Shown here one piece after another: positions 29,291 to 40,196 of a DNA stretch of 64,000 nt. Position numbers and translations under genes: made by a program. Below the pieces are notes generated by a model. That model worked only from the letters and a program-made list of their open reading frames with translations. It searched no databases and was not told where the DNA came from. Source of the stretch: Hemileia vastatrix (Eukaryota > Basidiomycota > Pucciniomycetes > Pucciniales > Zaghouaniaceae); contig JASXTE010000002.1 in assembly GCA_030280995.1 (NCBI GenBank), forward strand, positions 38,561,183 to 38,625,182, given 5' to 3'. The first letter of the stretch is position 1. Each line of letters opens with the position of its first letter.

Positions 29291-30518
29291 TCAAGATAAA
29301 GTTTTTTTAAATTGATTAACTTTACCTTCTTTCTTTACCTTGTTGATTCTTTGAATCAACTTTTGACTTATTTGAAAAGAACAACCGAAATGAGTGAAAT
29401 CTTGACAGGATTCCAAACCAGGAGGAGCTTTGGTTGTTTGATGATTATCCTTAGAAGAATTCCAAATAGTTTTGATGATACCATTTCCCAAACCAAAATC
29501 AATGATGCACCGGTGGTCTGGAAAATATAAACCATGCCCTTTGATTTTAGCTGGAGATGGTATTGGTTGCCCAGTAATCGGTTTGATATATGAGAATATA
29601 CCAAAAGTAAGAAAATTGGCGTCATTGGTGTCGGTGTGAATTTTTTTGTGAAATCCAGAATGAGTGATAATAACATTAGAAAATAAAATATATTCGTGGC
29701 TGATATCTTCCCATTCGGAGTCACACCATTTTGGTATTCCAACTTTGGTTGCAAGTTCATGATTTTTTTCAAATGCCTTATTACAGAGCTTTTTGAGTCG
29801 AAGAGCAAGAAAAGAATTAAAGGAAGGTAGAGTGTCCCATAAGCAAAAATCTTCATCTTTTTGTGCTTTAGTAATATTCTTGAGCAATGAATATATGCCT
29901 ATATAATTGAAATAAGTGAAATGATATTAAGAATGGAACAAAAATTATTAGACATTCCAAGAGAATATCCTTTGACAAAACCTGGTCTCCAACCAAAACC
30001 AATCATGATACCACCCAACAAATTCTTATTCCTTATAGGTAACCGAACCAAAGCCATTTGATAAAGAGTTATGATAAGATTGGATAGTTGATTAAAAGCT
30101 TCATCTTTTACACCATCGAATGAATGAACTTCAAAAATGAATTGAGGCTTAAAAGTATTGCTGATAACTGCAACAACTTGATCATCTCTAAATTCTGTTA
30201 GATATTTGATATCTTCTGGGAATTTTTTCGGATATTGAATTTTTTTATCTACTTTAGTTTTAAAAAACAAAATGTTTGGGATATGACAAAAATAACTTTC
30301 GCAGAGAATCTTTTTTTTAAATATCTTATCTTCTGATGAGACTGATTATCATTAATTTTTTTTGATGATTTAGAAGATGATTGTATGGAAGTTGATTTCA
30401 AAGAAGATGATAGAGTTGATTTCAAAGAAGATGATAGAGATGATAAAGATGAAGATGATAAAGAAGATAAAGATGAAGATGAGAGAGAAGTAAGGGGTGA
30501 ATCAGAAGAAGAAGACAT
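29291..30518 (-). pseudogene. TET/JBP-like 2OG-Fe(II) dioxygenase of H1b
   Basis: Three minus-strand blocks form one gene. The first (30518 to about 30260) is an extremely Ser-rich start (SLSSSSLSSLSS) ending in a Lys-rich stretch. The second (30270-29899) holds VVAVISNTF and GGIMIGFGWRPGF. After a probable intron ending TTATATAG, the third (29887-29291) holds the catalytic beta-helix: HxD at residues 84-86 of this block (KKIHTD), GHGLYFPDH, IWNSS, and the distal His149 in DNHQTT. The family oxidises methylated or unmodified pyrimidines in DNA. Blocks one and two are in different frames with no clear intron, so a frameshift is likely; the catalytic block is fully open. The neighbours are the two genes for element transposition, so a role in protecting or exposing the element's DNA is plausible but inferred. 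Confidence 0.75.
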
Positions 30519-30544
30519 TTTTTTGATCTGAAAAAAAAATTAAT

Positions 30545-31080
30545 TGTCAATAAAATTTCAACTCAATTTTTTTTTAAAAAAAATTCCTACCTAATAATAA
30601 AAAAAGATGTTTTTTTATTTGAAAATTAAAATTGAAAAAAAACAAAAAAATCAGTAAAAAATTTTACAAAAAAAAATTTATAAAAAAAAACCTGAGGTTT
30701 TATTTTGAAAAACACAATAAAAGCAAAATCCTATAAAAAAAATAAATAATTAAATTCATTCAAAAAAAAAATTTCAGTAAAAATTAAATTACAAAAAAAT
30801 AAAAATAAATAAAAAAAGTGAACCTGAAGATTGGTTATTATAAACCTTCTAACAAGATCCTGAAAAAAAAAAAAATTCAGTAAAATCAAAATCAAAAACA
30901 AAAAAATTATTAAAATAAAAAAAAACCCAAAAAATTATTTACTAGAAAAATTAATTTTTAATTTAAAAACCTTTTTGGATTTGGAAATAAGAGGGACAGT
31001 CCTTAACAGAAAGAAATTTTTTTTATTTCTATAATACTGCCAGCCAAAAAAATTAAAAAATTAATCAAATTTAGAAAAAA
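30545..31080. other. A-rich non-coding segment
   Basis: The plus strand is dominated by A-runs with no open frame. It lies upstream of the TET-like gene and probably contains its promoter, but no element can be singled out. Confidence 0.4.
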
Positions 31081-31084
31081 AAAT

Positions 31085-31880
31085 TTGTTAGTATATTTAT
31101 TTGAAAGTAAGCAACCCCTCTTTATCTTCCATAATTGTCCCCTATTCAACTCCTTTATTTATGTGAAATCCCCTTACAAATCCCTCCCTCCTTGCTTCAA
31201 GAGTCCCCTCAAATCCTCTCCTTGCCTGCCTCAAAAACCCCCTGAATACCCCTGCTTAATTTCCTCAAAACCCCCCAAAATCCCCCCCCAAATCTCCTCC
31301 CTTAGTTACCTTAATCCCCCCCTTTACCCTTCTTTATATCTCCCAACCTCCCCCCTTCACCTCTCTTTAGCCGCCTCAAACCCCCCCCATTCCCCTCTCT
31401 TTAGCCGCCTCAAACCCCCCTTTCCCCCCCTTAACATCTTTCCTCCCCCCCTTCCACTCCCTTACCTCCTCCTCTACCCCCCCCCCCCCCCCCCCTCCTT
31501 CTTAATGAGCGATCGGTAAAGATTTTTCATTAAGAAGGAGGGGTAGAGGAGGAGCTAAGGGAGTGGGTAGGGGGGTTAAGCGAGTAGAAGGGGGGGAAGG
31601 GGGGGTTTGAGGCGGCAAAAGAGAGGTGAAGGGGGGGGTTTGAGGGACATAAAGAGAGGGGAAGGGGGGAGTATTGAAGCACCTAAAAAGAGGGGAAGGG
31701 GGGTGATGAGGGACCTAAAGAGGGGGGAAAGGGGGGATTTGAGGCAGCTAAAAAGGGGGTAAAAAGGGGGTCTTGAGACAGGTAAAGAGAGGGAAAAAGG
31801 GGGGCCTTGAGGATGATAAAGAGAGGTGAAGGAGAGAAAAAAAATACAAAAAAAAAGAAAAAAAAGAGAAAAAAACAAAA
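31085..31880. repeat. C-rich/G-rich inverted repeat
   Basis: The left arm (31085-31505) is rich in CCCC runs, including a run of about 18 C near 31480-31497. The right arm (31530-31880) is its imperfect complement, with repeated GGGGG runs. The centre pairs CTCCTTCTTAATGA with TCATTAAGAAGGAG around 31515. The left arm contains repeated TTAGCCGCCTCAAACCCCCC units. Low-complexity frames on both strands (Pro-rich and Phe/Pro-rich) are shadows. The arms could fold into a long hairpin, and the G-rich strand into G-quadruplexes. Confidence 0.85.
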
Positions 31881-32311
31881 CAAATATTAGTTTACCCTAG
31901 AACAAAAATAAATGAAGCACTTACAAAAAAAAACAAAAAAAACATAAAAAAGCAAAAAAAAAATCATGATTAGCAAATAAAAAACCAAGAAAAAAGAAAA
32001 AAAATGACCTACCTGGTGAGTTGAGTTGAGAAAATAAATGCAACCAAAATATTTGAGGGATGTTTGAGGAGAGGATGAAAAGGATATGAGTGATGAATGA
32101 AAAAAAAAAATCACTGACAAAATATGCGATATAAGAAAATATGCAATTTCATGTTGAGTAGGTGAAAGAAAACCAATGAGTCATTTAAAAAAAAGATATT
32201 CACCGTAAATTCAAAAAAAAAATGAATATGCAACAAACAAAAATACAAAACCAAGTGATTAAAGTAAACAGAGAGGAAATTTGGAAAGTATGAAAACATA
32301 AAAATAAAAAA

Positions 32312-33571
32312 TTAAAAGGGTGAAGAGAAATGTTGGAGAGTAATTGGCATTATAATGGGGCGTATGCCAGTTGATTGAATGATTTGTGAATCAAGGGAGG
32401 GGAGTGCCGGTGGCGGTTCAGGAACCTCTTCTTCATAAAGATCATTCCACTCATCCTTTAAATCAGCTAGAATATTGTGGAGTATTACGCAAGTCAAGAT
32501 CCAATGATTTGCAGTTTTGATCTTCAATTTTTTTTGAAATTGGATTCTGAGCTCCCGAAGAGTAGAAAATCATCCCTTTAAAATAACTATAGCATGTTCA
32601 ATTTGTACTCTTTATTGTGCAAGGTGATAATTAAATTTAGTTTTGGGGTTATTTTCTGAAGTTGCACCACGGAAAGCAGCTATAATGTACTTTCCACTTG
32701 CATATGCTGAGTCTGCAAGGAGGTACTGAGATTCGTCAAAGTATGAGTCAGGGGATTGAGAAATCCTCATTCTTTGGAAGACGGAAGAGTCATGACATGA
32801 TCCAGGGCAGCCACTGTGAAAAGCAATAATTTTTTTATTGACATCGCATACAAGTTGAACGGCAATAGAGTATCTAGAAAGAAGATAAAAAGTTAGATTG
32901 TGAAAGATGAGAACTTGGAGGAGATTTTAAAGAAACCTTTTTTTGCGATCAAAATAATGGTTGCCATCATGAGCAGGCTTTTGACTCAAAGGGATGGTTG
33001 TGCCATCAACAAAACCTATACAGCCAGGGAAACCTTCAGCTTGCATTACTTGAGAGGATTCAAGTCGCTGTTCTGTAGTTGGCCAAGCAATAGTTTGAGA
33101 CTTGAGGGAAAGGATAGCAATCATACAGCGCTTGGTGTATAATATCACGGTACCATATCCTATGTTAAAGAGATTATCCAAACGTCTTACGGCAGCACCA
33201 GTTCCATTTGAGCCAAAGCGACATAGAGCAACAGTAAGTTGGATGGCAGGATTACGCTGTTTGTTATGAGAATTGTTATGGAAGATAGGATGTTCAGAAA
33301 TGAGTTGATAAAGTTTGAAGAAGGAATTGGAAGAAGTTCTAAAAAGTTGTGTGAAGTTTAAATGAGGAATGTTGAGAATGGAGGCCAGATCATATCGGGG
33401 ATCATGATAAAGATTTGGCCCCCTGGTGATGATGTAACACTTTTTGGAAAGAAAACACATATAAGCTAAAGCATCTTCCAAATCAGAGTCAGATTTATAG
33501 TAAAGAACTAAAAGAAAAGTGATAGCATTCATTTTTGAGTGAAGTAGCTTCCTAGTAGAGAGGTGTTTCAT
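32312..33571 (-). pseudogene. HARBI1-like DDE transposase of H1b
   Basis: Exon 1 (33571-32937) carries the acidic SDSDLED start, the helix-rich DNA-binding part (RTSSNSFFKLYQLI..HPIFHNN; CRFGSNGTGAAVRRL) and GCIGFVDGTTIPLSQKP with the first catalytic Asp. A GT-AG intron (32936-32874) is followed by exon 2: RYSIAVQLVCDVNKKIIAFH, HDSSVF, LLADSAY with the second Asp, RVQIEHAI with the catalytic Glu, and LRELRI..W.L.C.ILHNIL. This is the DDE_Tnp_4 layout of PIF/Harbinger transposases. Two stops, TAA at 32611-32613 (just before RVQIEHA) and TGA at 32570-32572 (LKG-stop-FSTLR), inactivate it. The ATG at 33571 is chosen over 33622 because it matches the H2 copy. The protein cuts and pastes the element; here it would need a helper copy. 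Confidence 0.9.
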
Positions 33572-33955
33572 TGTTGCCAGTGGAAGGGTTAAGTGATGAG
33601 GGAAGTGGGAATTCACTGCCAAATGTGCAGTTGGGGTGTGTAGATAGAAAGAAAACTTAAGTGTTCGCCAACAAAATTAATTAGCATAGAGTGAAGAAAG
33701 AATTAAGGATGGCATCAGCAATTATGAGTCATGTGACTTTATTGCAAATCCATCATGGATGAGATGAGTTTGGGATCAGGAATTAGGAATGGAAATTGGG
33801 GTATAAGAGGCAGGATAATGCATTATCGTGGATTCCTTATCCACTAACCCCGGGGGCTAGTGGATAAGAATCTTCTGCAATTAATAATGTCTGATCCCGG
33901 AAAAAAAAATTCCTTATCCCTAATTGCGGATCCCTGAACATTGATACCTCCTATT

Positions 33956-34941
33956 ATAATTATATGTGTAAAATTAACTTATCATTTAATTAAATAAATT
34001 AATTAAATTTATATATTAAATAAAACTTTTCATATATTATTAAACAATAATATTGGGCGCTTTTTTGACCCTTAATTGTGTCAGAAAAATTATTAAATAA
34101 ATTATAACACTTATTTAATAACATAGTATTAAAATCGCCACTTTAAATTACAAATAATATTAAATTAATTATATGTTTCATTTAAACTAATTATTGAATT
34201 AATTACATAGTTAAAACAATTAATTAAAATTGCTTTAAACGGGATTGAATTGATACATGAATTTTTGGTGTGAAAATAATTCTATTTGTTTTACTTAAAC
34301 CCTTTAAATGTCACTGTAATGTCTGTTTTGGATTATTTTACTCACTGTTCTCATGTTTCAAACTTACTTGTTTACTAATTATTTTAATTAAGTGTTTTGG
34401 TAAACTTATGGTGGGAAAATTAGTTACTTACTCATGGGTTTAGTTGATTGTCTCATGTTTTTCTCTCATTCTCCATGTTTTAGTTCTAATCTTTTTAATT
34501 CCTAGTTTCATTTTATTCCTTTTTTTGTAATTAATATATTGTGACGCTTCAGAGGGTCCTTTGCCTATAAAAGGCTTTGGATTATCCCCTGTAGCTGCAT
34601 CATTATTTAAACTCAAACCAATTTCATTATTAATTATATTACAGTTATTATTTTTTATTAGCATACTTAATCTAATTTAAAAAGTATATAAGTAATCAAA
34701 GGTTGCCTTAAGTCTAATAATAATAACAGCTGTCTGTCGCGCATTAAAAATAATTACTAGTTAAATAAATATATCATAATTTAACAACCCTTACAATTTT
34801 GTCAAGTCACAAAGAAATCTCGTTGCCTTCTCTTTTAAAATACTTATACTATTTTGTTACTTTATTCCTTTATATTACCTTTTCTTCCTCTTCTCTTTTT
34901 TCCTTCTTCTTCGTCTCCTTCTTCTTGATGACCGGCTGATA
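33956..34941 (+). repeat. 5' LTR of G2, third segment
   Basis: The end (CTGATA) is set by the following primer-binding site and by homology to the G1 end TTGACA. Together with the other two pieces the LTR is about 1.27 kb. It carries the TATA box at 34565. Confidence 0.75.
34565..34574 (+). promoter_or_regulatory. TATA box of the G2 5' LTR
   Basis: CTATAAAAGG with the preceding CCTTTGC, identical to the G1 element, about 370 bases before the LTR end. Confidence 0.75.
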
Positions 34942-34956
34942 ATTGGAGTCCTTTCC
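34942..34956 (+). other. Primer-binding site of G2
   Basis: ATTGGAGTCCTTTCC, the same pattern as in G1 and G3, directly follows the LTR end. Confidence 0.7.
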
Positions 34957-35643
34957 AAACAACAATGACTACAATACTTGCAACAAACAACATAGTGCAC
35001 GGACCACCCAAAACAAAAAAGTAAATTTTTGTCGCAACCGTCTTTTGAACTTGGGTTTGATTGTTTGGGTTTATATTAAATTAATTCATATATTATTTTA
35101 AAGTGATTTCAAAATCACTATAGTAAGTTCACCTTTTCACCTCTCACTCATATTATTATATTTTTACTGCAATAACAGTGTTTGTGGCTTAATTGCTGAT
35201 TCACTGAGTTTAAGTTTTCCTTATATTTAATTTTTATTATTATTTTTCCTAGTTGACCATAATAGAGTTACAACTCTCAGTCCTAGAAGACAATTAATTT
35301 TTGATAAATTATTTATATAATTTTATTTAATATTTTTTGTTTATTGGTTGACCATAATAGTACTCAGTACTTAGTCCCAATATTGCCATTATATTATTTT
35401 TTGGTATTAATTATTTTGGTTGACTTATAAAACCTTTGTTGGTTTGTCCCATTTTAATTAATTTAATTCTTAATAAAAATTGTAATTACATTTATTTGTA
35501 TTACATTTTTTGTTAATTAATTGATTTTTGATAAAAATTAAAAAAAATTCTTTTTGTTTTGTTAGAAATTCAATAAATTATATTTTATTTTGAAATAACA
35601 ATTTGAATCATTAAATAATTTTGATTATTTTTAAACATTTTAA
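34957..35643 (+). other. Leader of G2 with three TTGAC...GTCC units
   Basis: No gene before the ATG at 35644. Units GTTGACCATAATAG...AGTCC occur at about 35253 and 35345, and GTTGACTTATAAAA...TTGTCCC at 35420. The first G1 unit (19004) shares the GTTGACCATAATAGAG text, so the leader array is an ancestral feature of both families. Confidence 0.7.
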
Positions 35644-35774
35644 ATGTCCAGTAGTTTGGCTAACAGCATGGATAACTTACATGTGGATGAGATTGAAGTG
35701 GATATTGACAATGAATCTGTAGGTTCTTCTAAATTAAATTACAAAAATTATTCAGCTGAGAAAAAATTCCAGGC
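35644..35774 (+). pseudogene. Gag N-terminus of G2, cut by G3
   Basis: The ATG at 35644 opens an acidic start (DEIEVDIDNES) parallel to the G1 start at 35 residues' depth. The frame runs to ...KKFQA, where G3 is inserted; it resumes in the correct phase at 44024-44029 (CAGGCTAAC) on the far side. The open frame beyond 35775 belongs to the G3 LTR and is not gag. No known domain is recognised. Confidence 0.75.
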
Positions 35775-37258
35775 TGAGATCAAGTACAAGGACGTGAAAT
35801 ATCTTGAAAAGTCTGTTTCTAGAAGATTTAAATGGTCCTATATGAATACTGTAGTATAAATCCAACAGATAGTAAAATATAATCCAAAATAAAGGTCTCA
35901 GTAATATAATTCTCACTAATTTTATATATGGCTTAAAATCTTTTTAGTTGGTAGAAAAATAGATTTTAATTATTCAAATACTATTCAAAAGACTCTATAA
36001 GTGCTAATTGATATGTATTGTAATTGTTTTGGTTATATGATTCAAATTGTAATGATAAAGAATGTAGAAACAAGACCCAAAAACTGCCTCCTTTTATACA
36101 CACTGAGTTCCCCAATTAATCCCTTGATATACCACTCCAATACACAGTTAATGACGCCTCCAGCCAACAAATAGACATGCCCATTAACAACCCAGTAGAT
36201 TATGACATAATTAGAGGAGTAAGAACCACCAAAATCTTGTAATAATAAGGAAAATCCATCAAAATTAAAGAATAAGATAAAAAAAGAGTATATGTGTATT
36301 AAACAATAATATAAAAGACTAAAGAGGGAATTTTTAAGGTTAATAATAGCTTAAAAGTAAGGGGGATTCACTTTAGAAATGATGGGGCTAATGCTGACAT
36401 TATACTACATGAAATTCCCATTAAAAATGACCAATATTGGCTGAGAAACCACCCAGAAACTCAAAAAGGAGCGTGAGGTGTGGGGTAACGACATGCAGTC
36501 CTTGGCAGGCGCTTGCACGGGTAAATACTTGACTAAATTTAGGCAAATTTAAGCGTGATTATGAAATAAGACGCCAAGAATGAGGTTATTAATGAAATTA
36601 GTGCATATAAACAGGACCAGTGCATTATTAATTAAGCTAGGACACTAAATAAGCGCCTCTCGCCTATTTTAGCGTGTTTCCCCACAGTGGGTGTAGAATG
36701 TGGGGTAATTATAGTGTGAAAAAGCTAACTTTGCTAAAAATGAAGCTATTCACATGGTAAAAAAGCAGGCAGTATGTGGCCAGTTTACAGAAGCCATTTC
36801 CGGCATAAAAAACACCAAATTTGAAAAGTGTTATTTTTATGCATTTAAGTAGCCAAATCAATAGTCCTAAATGACACAATTTGATCTGTCAAAGCGCAAT
36901 TTTGATATTCTCAAATCTATGGCACATATAATCAACTTTTAAGTGAAATAAAGCACATTTCTTGTTTTTTGCATAAAACAGTGAAAATAACAGCTTTAGG
37001 TGTACATAAAAATTATTTAGCCTTATACTTAAGGTTCTTAAGATTACCCTAACATATTCCAGCTTAATATTAAGTACATCAGACTTATAAAAGGTGGATA
37101 TATGTATGTATATAAGGTGTTATGATGGCATTTTTTATGTATTATCATAATTTTTACTTATGTATACTGTTTGTGTACTCTGATTTATTGTTCCCATGTA
37201 TAGTTTATGTGTTTGACATTACTTATAAGTAATTTTTACTCAGTCCTGGGGATATACA
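35775..37258 (-). repeat. 3' LTR of G3
   Basis: Near-identical to 42533-44023 over its whole length, with scattered substitutions. On the minus strand it begins TGTATATCCCCAGG. Its far end lacks the TGTCA seen at 42533, so the outer few bases are either altered or lost. The short frames within it are shadows. Confidence 0.9.
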
Positions 37259-37444
37259 GGCTGAAAATCACCCACCCAAAAAAACAATAAAAAAATGATA
37301 AGTTATACATTTTATTTATTTATTTGTTAATTTTCAGGTATTCAGATTAATTCTGTAGCATTAAAGATCATTCTTTAAAGAAATAAAACATAATAAATTA
37401 TTATGAGTACTTGTTTTTAACCCCTCAGCTGGTTTAACAGAAAT

Positions 37445-37930
37445 TTATTTCTGTTTAGATATTTTAAGAAGGGTGGATAAATTAGAAATTTCTTTTTCAG
37501 GTATCCATTTATCAAATTCATTTGATTTCCCTTTAAATATTAATAAATACTCAGTTCCTTTTTCTTTAGTAAGGATTCTTTTCTTGAGTATTTTTTCAAT
37601 CTCTGATTTTTCCACAATTTCTTCAGGTTGCTTTTTAGGCCTTCCCCTTTTTTTTGGAAATAAGTAAAGATCATTTGCATGGTAAGGTTTCAATAATGAG
37701 ATAGGGAAAACTGGATGTTTCCTATCATATGGGGCATATAATATGACTTCCACTGCATTATTGCCAACCATTTTTCTTACTACAAAAGGTCCTACAAAGG
37801 CATCCTTTAATTTAAAATTACCTTGTAAGTTAAAATTTAGTGTTGATATTAGGACTTCATCTCCCTTTTTGAATTCAAATTCTTTATGAGATTTATCCCA
37901 CCTTTTCTTTTCATATTCAAATGCTTTTTG
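37445..37930 (-). pseudogene. Integrase C-terminal barrel and chromodomain of G3
   Basis: The open part (37771-37445) reads VEVILYAPYDRKHPVFPISL, a basic KKRGRPKKQ stretch and a chromodomain (EIEKIL...EYLLIF...W). The preceding barrel region (GDEVLIS on the minus strand near 37860) is in the same gene but cut off from the integrase core by a stop near 37934. The chromodomain aligns with the G1 one along its length. Confidence 0.9.
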
Positions 37931-37933
37931 GAT

Positions 37934-38527
37934 TCATTCTTCAGCATGCTTTCTACAAATTTGTTGCATATGAATAAAGGATTTAGTACCAGGGTGTATA
38001 TCTAACCTTGGTAGTTTATTTAAATGATTTACTGGGGTATTTGGTACGTATCCCAGCCAGAGTTCAAATGGTTTCTTCTCTGTTACAGAATGAGTTGTAC
38101 TGTTATAAGCAAATTCAAGGCCAGGAATTAATGTTACCCAGTCATGTGTGAATTTCTCATTGTCTTTGTATTCTAATCCAAAGGCACAATATCTTCTGAT
38201 CATGTCTTCTAGAGTTTGTATCATTCTCTCAGCTAGCCCATCAATTTGTGGATGGTGTGCTGTAGACGATTTCAATTGGCAACCTGATACTTCTATCAAA
38301 GATGTCCAGAACTCTGAAGTGAATTTAGGGTCTCTGTCAGAGATTATGGCTTTAAGGAACCCAGAAGTATTCATTATCTGAGTCAACCATAGTAATGCCA
38401 AATCGTTTGAAGATACCTCTTTATGGGTAGGGATAAATTTAAACATTTTTGTTAATCTATCTACTATTACCCAGCAAGAATTGAAACTTTCTTTTCCTGC
38501 AAATGGCAAGCTAGTTACAAAATCCAT
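37934..38527 (-). pseudogene. Integrase catalytic core of G3
   Basis: All three catalytic residues are present: Asp in MDFVTSLP, Asp in ISDRDPKF and Glu in GLAERM, with spacing as in G1. The open stretch is bounded by stops on both sides (a TAG near 38557 where G1 has Glu, and a stop near 37934), so no full integrase can be made. Confidence 0.92.
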
Positions 38528-38557
38528 GTTTATAATTTCCCATGGAGATTTCAGCTG

Positions 38558-38890
38558 CTATATTTGTTGCAACAACCCAGCTCTCTTCCCAGTTAATCTT
38601 TTATATTTCTGACAAGAGTCACATGTTTCAATGTATTTTTGTACAGCTTCTTTCATGTTTAACCAACAGGCTGTATTTTTAACTCTGGTTAATGTTTTGT
38701 TAAAATCAAAATGACCAGCTAAGATGTCATCATGACAGGTACTCAACATTAACTCTTTCATAGAAGGTGGTATCACTATTACATTACTTAACTTTTTTCT
38801 GTAATATATGTATCCATCTTCAATTGACAGTTTACCTTTTTCCAACGCATTTCTATACTTTGGAGGCAAGGTTTTAATTAATGCACTCAT
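38558..38890 (-). pseudogene. Integrase zinc finger (HHCC) of G3
   Basis: HDDILAGH and ETCDSCQK form the HHCC zinc-binding domain. This copy reads TACWLNM where G1 has a TAG at the Trp, which identifies the G1 stop as a Trp-to-stop change. Confidence 0.9.
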
Positions 38891-38902
38891 GGAGGCATTA
38901 GT

Positions 38903-39490
38903 TCAATCATTTAGAATGGTAGATAGTTTAGTCAAATCTGTATCAGATGAATAATTTTCCAATATATTTTGCATAAACTCTTTCTCTATATCCACTATAT
39001 AAATCCCAAATATATGTATAACCTCATTTTCAGGTACATAAGCTGGGTTGTCAGCATCATTTGGCAAAGGAATTCTGGATAAGAAATCCACATTAGAATG
39101 CAATAATCCTGCTCTATGAGTGATTGTCATTCTTCCTCTGTACTCATGTACAGCTAGTTGCCATCTAAACATGTGCCTATTAGATGTTTTCATGTTTAGT
39201 AATGATTTTACTGCACTGCAATCTGTTATATGTTCAAACTTCTGGTCTTCCAGATAGTAATGAAGTTTCTCCAAAGCCCACACCACAGCTAAAAATTCTA
39301 GCAGTGTGGCACCATACCTTAATTCTTTTTTTCTTAAGGTTCTGGATATATAACAGATAAGTACTTCAGATAATTTTCCATTTATTTTCTGTTTCTGCTG
39401 TAAAGCAGCACCTAAACCTATGAAGCTTGCATCAGTGTACAAGATAAAAGGTAAGGTGAAATCTGGCAGTCCCAATATTGGAGCTGACAT
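38903..39490 (-). pseudogene. RNase H domain of G3
   Basis: Starts MSAPILGLPDF and contains TDASFIGLGAAL with the first RNase H aspartate, LEFLAVVWALEKLHYYL with the glutamate region, and TDCSAVKSLL. It ends at a stop near 38903 close to the integrase boundary. It is the best preserved part of the G3 pol gene. Confidence 0.92.
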
Positions 39491-40196
39491 TAAACATTTG
39501 TTTAATTTATTAAAGGCGTGTTGTCTTTCATTATTCCAAATGAAAGCCTCATTTTTCCTGATTAATGTTGTTAAAGGAGCTGCAATAGATTGGTAATTTT
39601 TAATATACTGTCAATAATATCCACACATACCCAAAAAACTTTGAACCTCTTTTACATTTTTAGGTATATCAATGTTTTTAATTTCTGCCACCTTATTCTG
39701 GTCAACACAAATTTGTAATCCAGATACAACATTTCCAAGTACTTTAAAGGATTGAAATTAAAACTTACGTTTCTTTAATGCAATTGTCATATTAATTTGG
39801 TCCATCCTTTGAGAGACTCTCTTCAGGTGATTTAAATGTTCATCATATGTTTTTGAAAACACTATGATGTCATCAATTTAGACCAAAGCCATCCTTCAAC
39901 CATTTCCTGATGGAAAACACTATCCATTAATTTTTGGAAGACTGAAGGCTCATTCTTTGGGCCAAATGGCATTCTCACATAATTATATATACCCATATGT
40001 GTGGTTATTAATAAGTAATTCTGAGAATTCCTTTACACAGGAATCTGGTGGTAACCCTTGTTTCCATCCAGACAGGAAATATATTTTGCTCCTTGTAAAG
40101 TAGCATGGATAGAAGCTATCCTTGGTAGAGGGTAAATATCATCTACAGTGTATGTATTCAGAGCTCTCTAATCACCTCTCATCTTGCCTTATCCTT
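39491..40196 (-). pseudogene. Reverse transcriptase of G3, decayed
   Basis: The minus strand matches the G1 reverse transcriptase throughout (IYPLPRI, SCLDGNKGYHQ, MPFGPKN, FLGMCGYY can be read in pieces), but frameshifts and stops break it many times. The catalytic YIDD box near 39875 is hit twice: its Tyr codon has become TAA and a one-base shift precedes it. Confidence 0.88.

Larger units (their letters stand above)
26707..33952. mobile_element. PIF/Harbinger-like transposon H1b carrying a TET/JBP-like gene
   Basis: Terminal inverted repeats of 32 bases (26707-26738 and 33921-33952, one mismatch) start AGGGGGTATCAATG, and ATT is duplicated at 26704-26706 and 33953-33955. Subterminal AATTGCGGAT repeats lie near both ends. 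Gene order: ORF1 on the plus strand (27075-28361), minisatellite (28555-28985), TET/JBP-like dioxygenase on the minus strand (29291-30518), a C-rich/G-rich inverted repeat (31085-31880), and HARBI1-like transposase on the minus strand (32312-33571). Each gene has only one to three lesions, so this is the most complete copy of the family in the window. It sits in the G2 LTR and is therefore younger than G2. Confidence 0.92.

Noticed and set aside
31085..31519. Pro-rich protein of 144 residues and its minus-strand partners at 31576-31883
   Set aside because: Open only because of the C-rich/G-rich inverted repeat; no codon structure or conserved motif.
26704..33955. TTA/TAA target duplication for the PIF-like elements
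   Set aside because: Taking TTA as the left target leaves TAT on the right in H1a and H1b; only ATT/AAT matches on both sides in all three elements.
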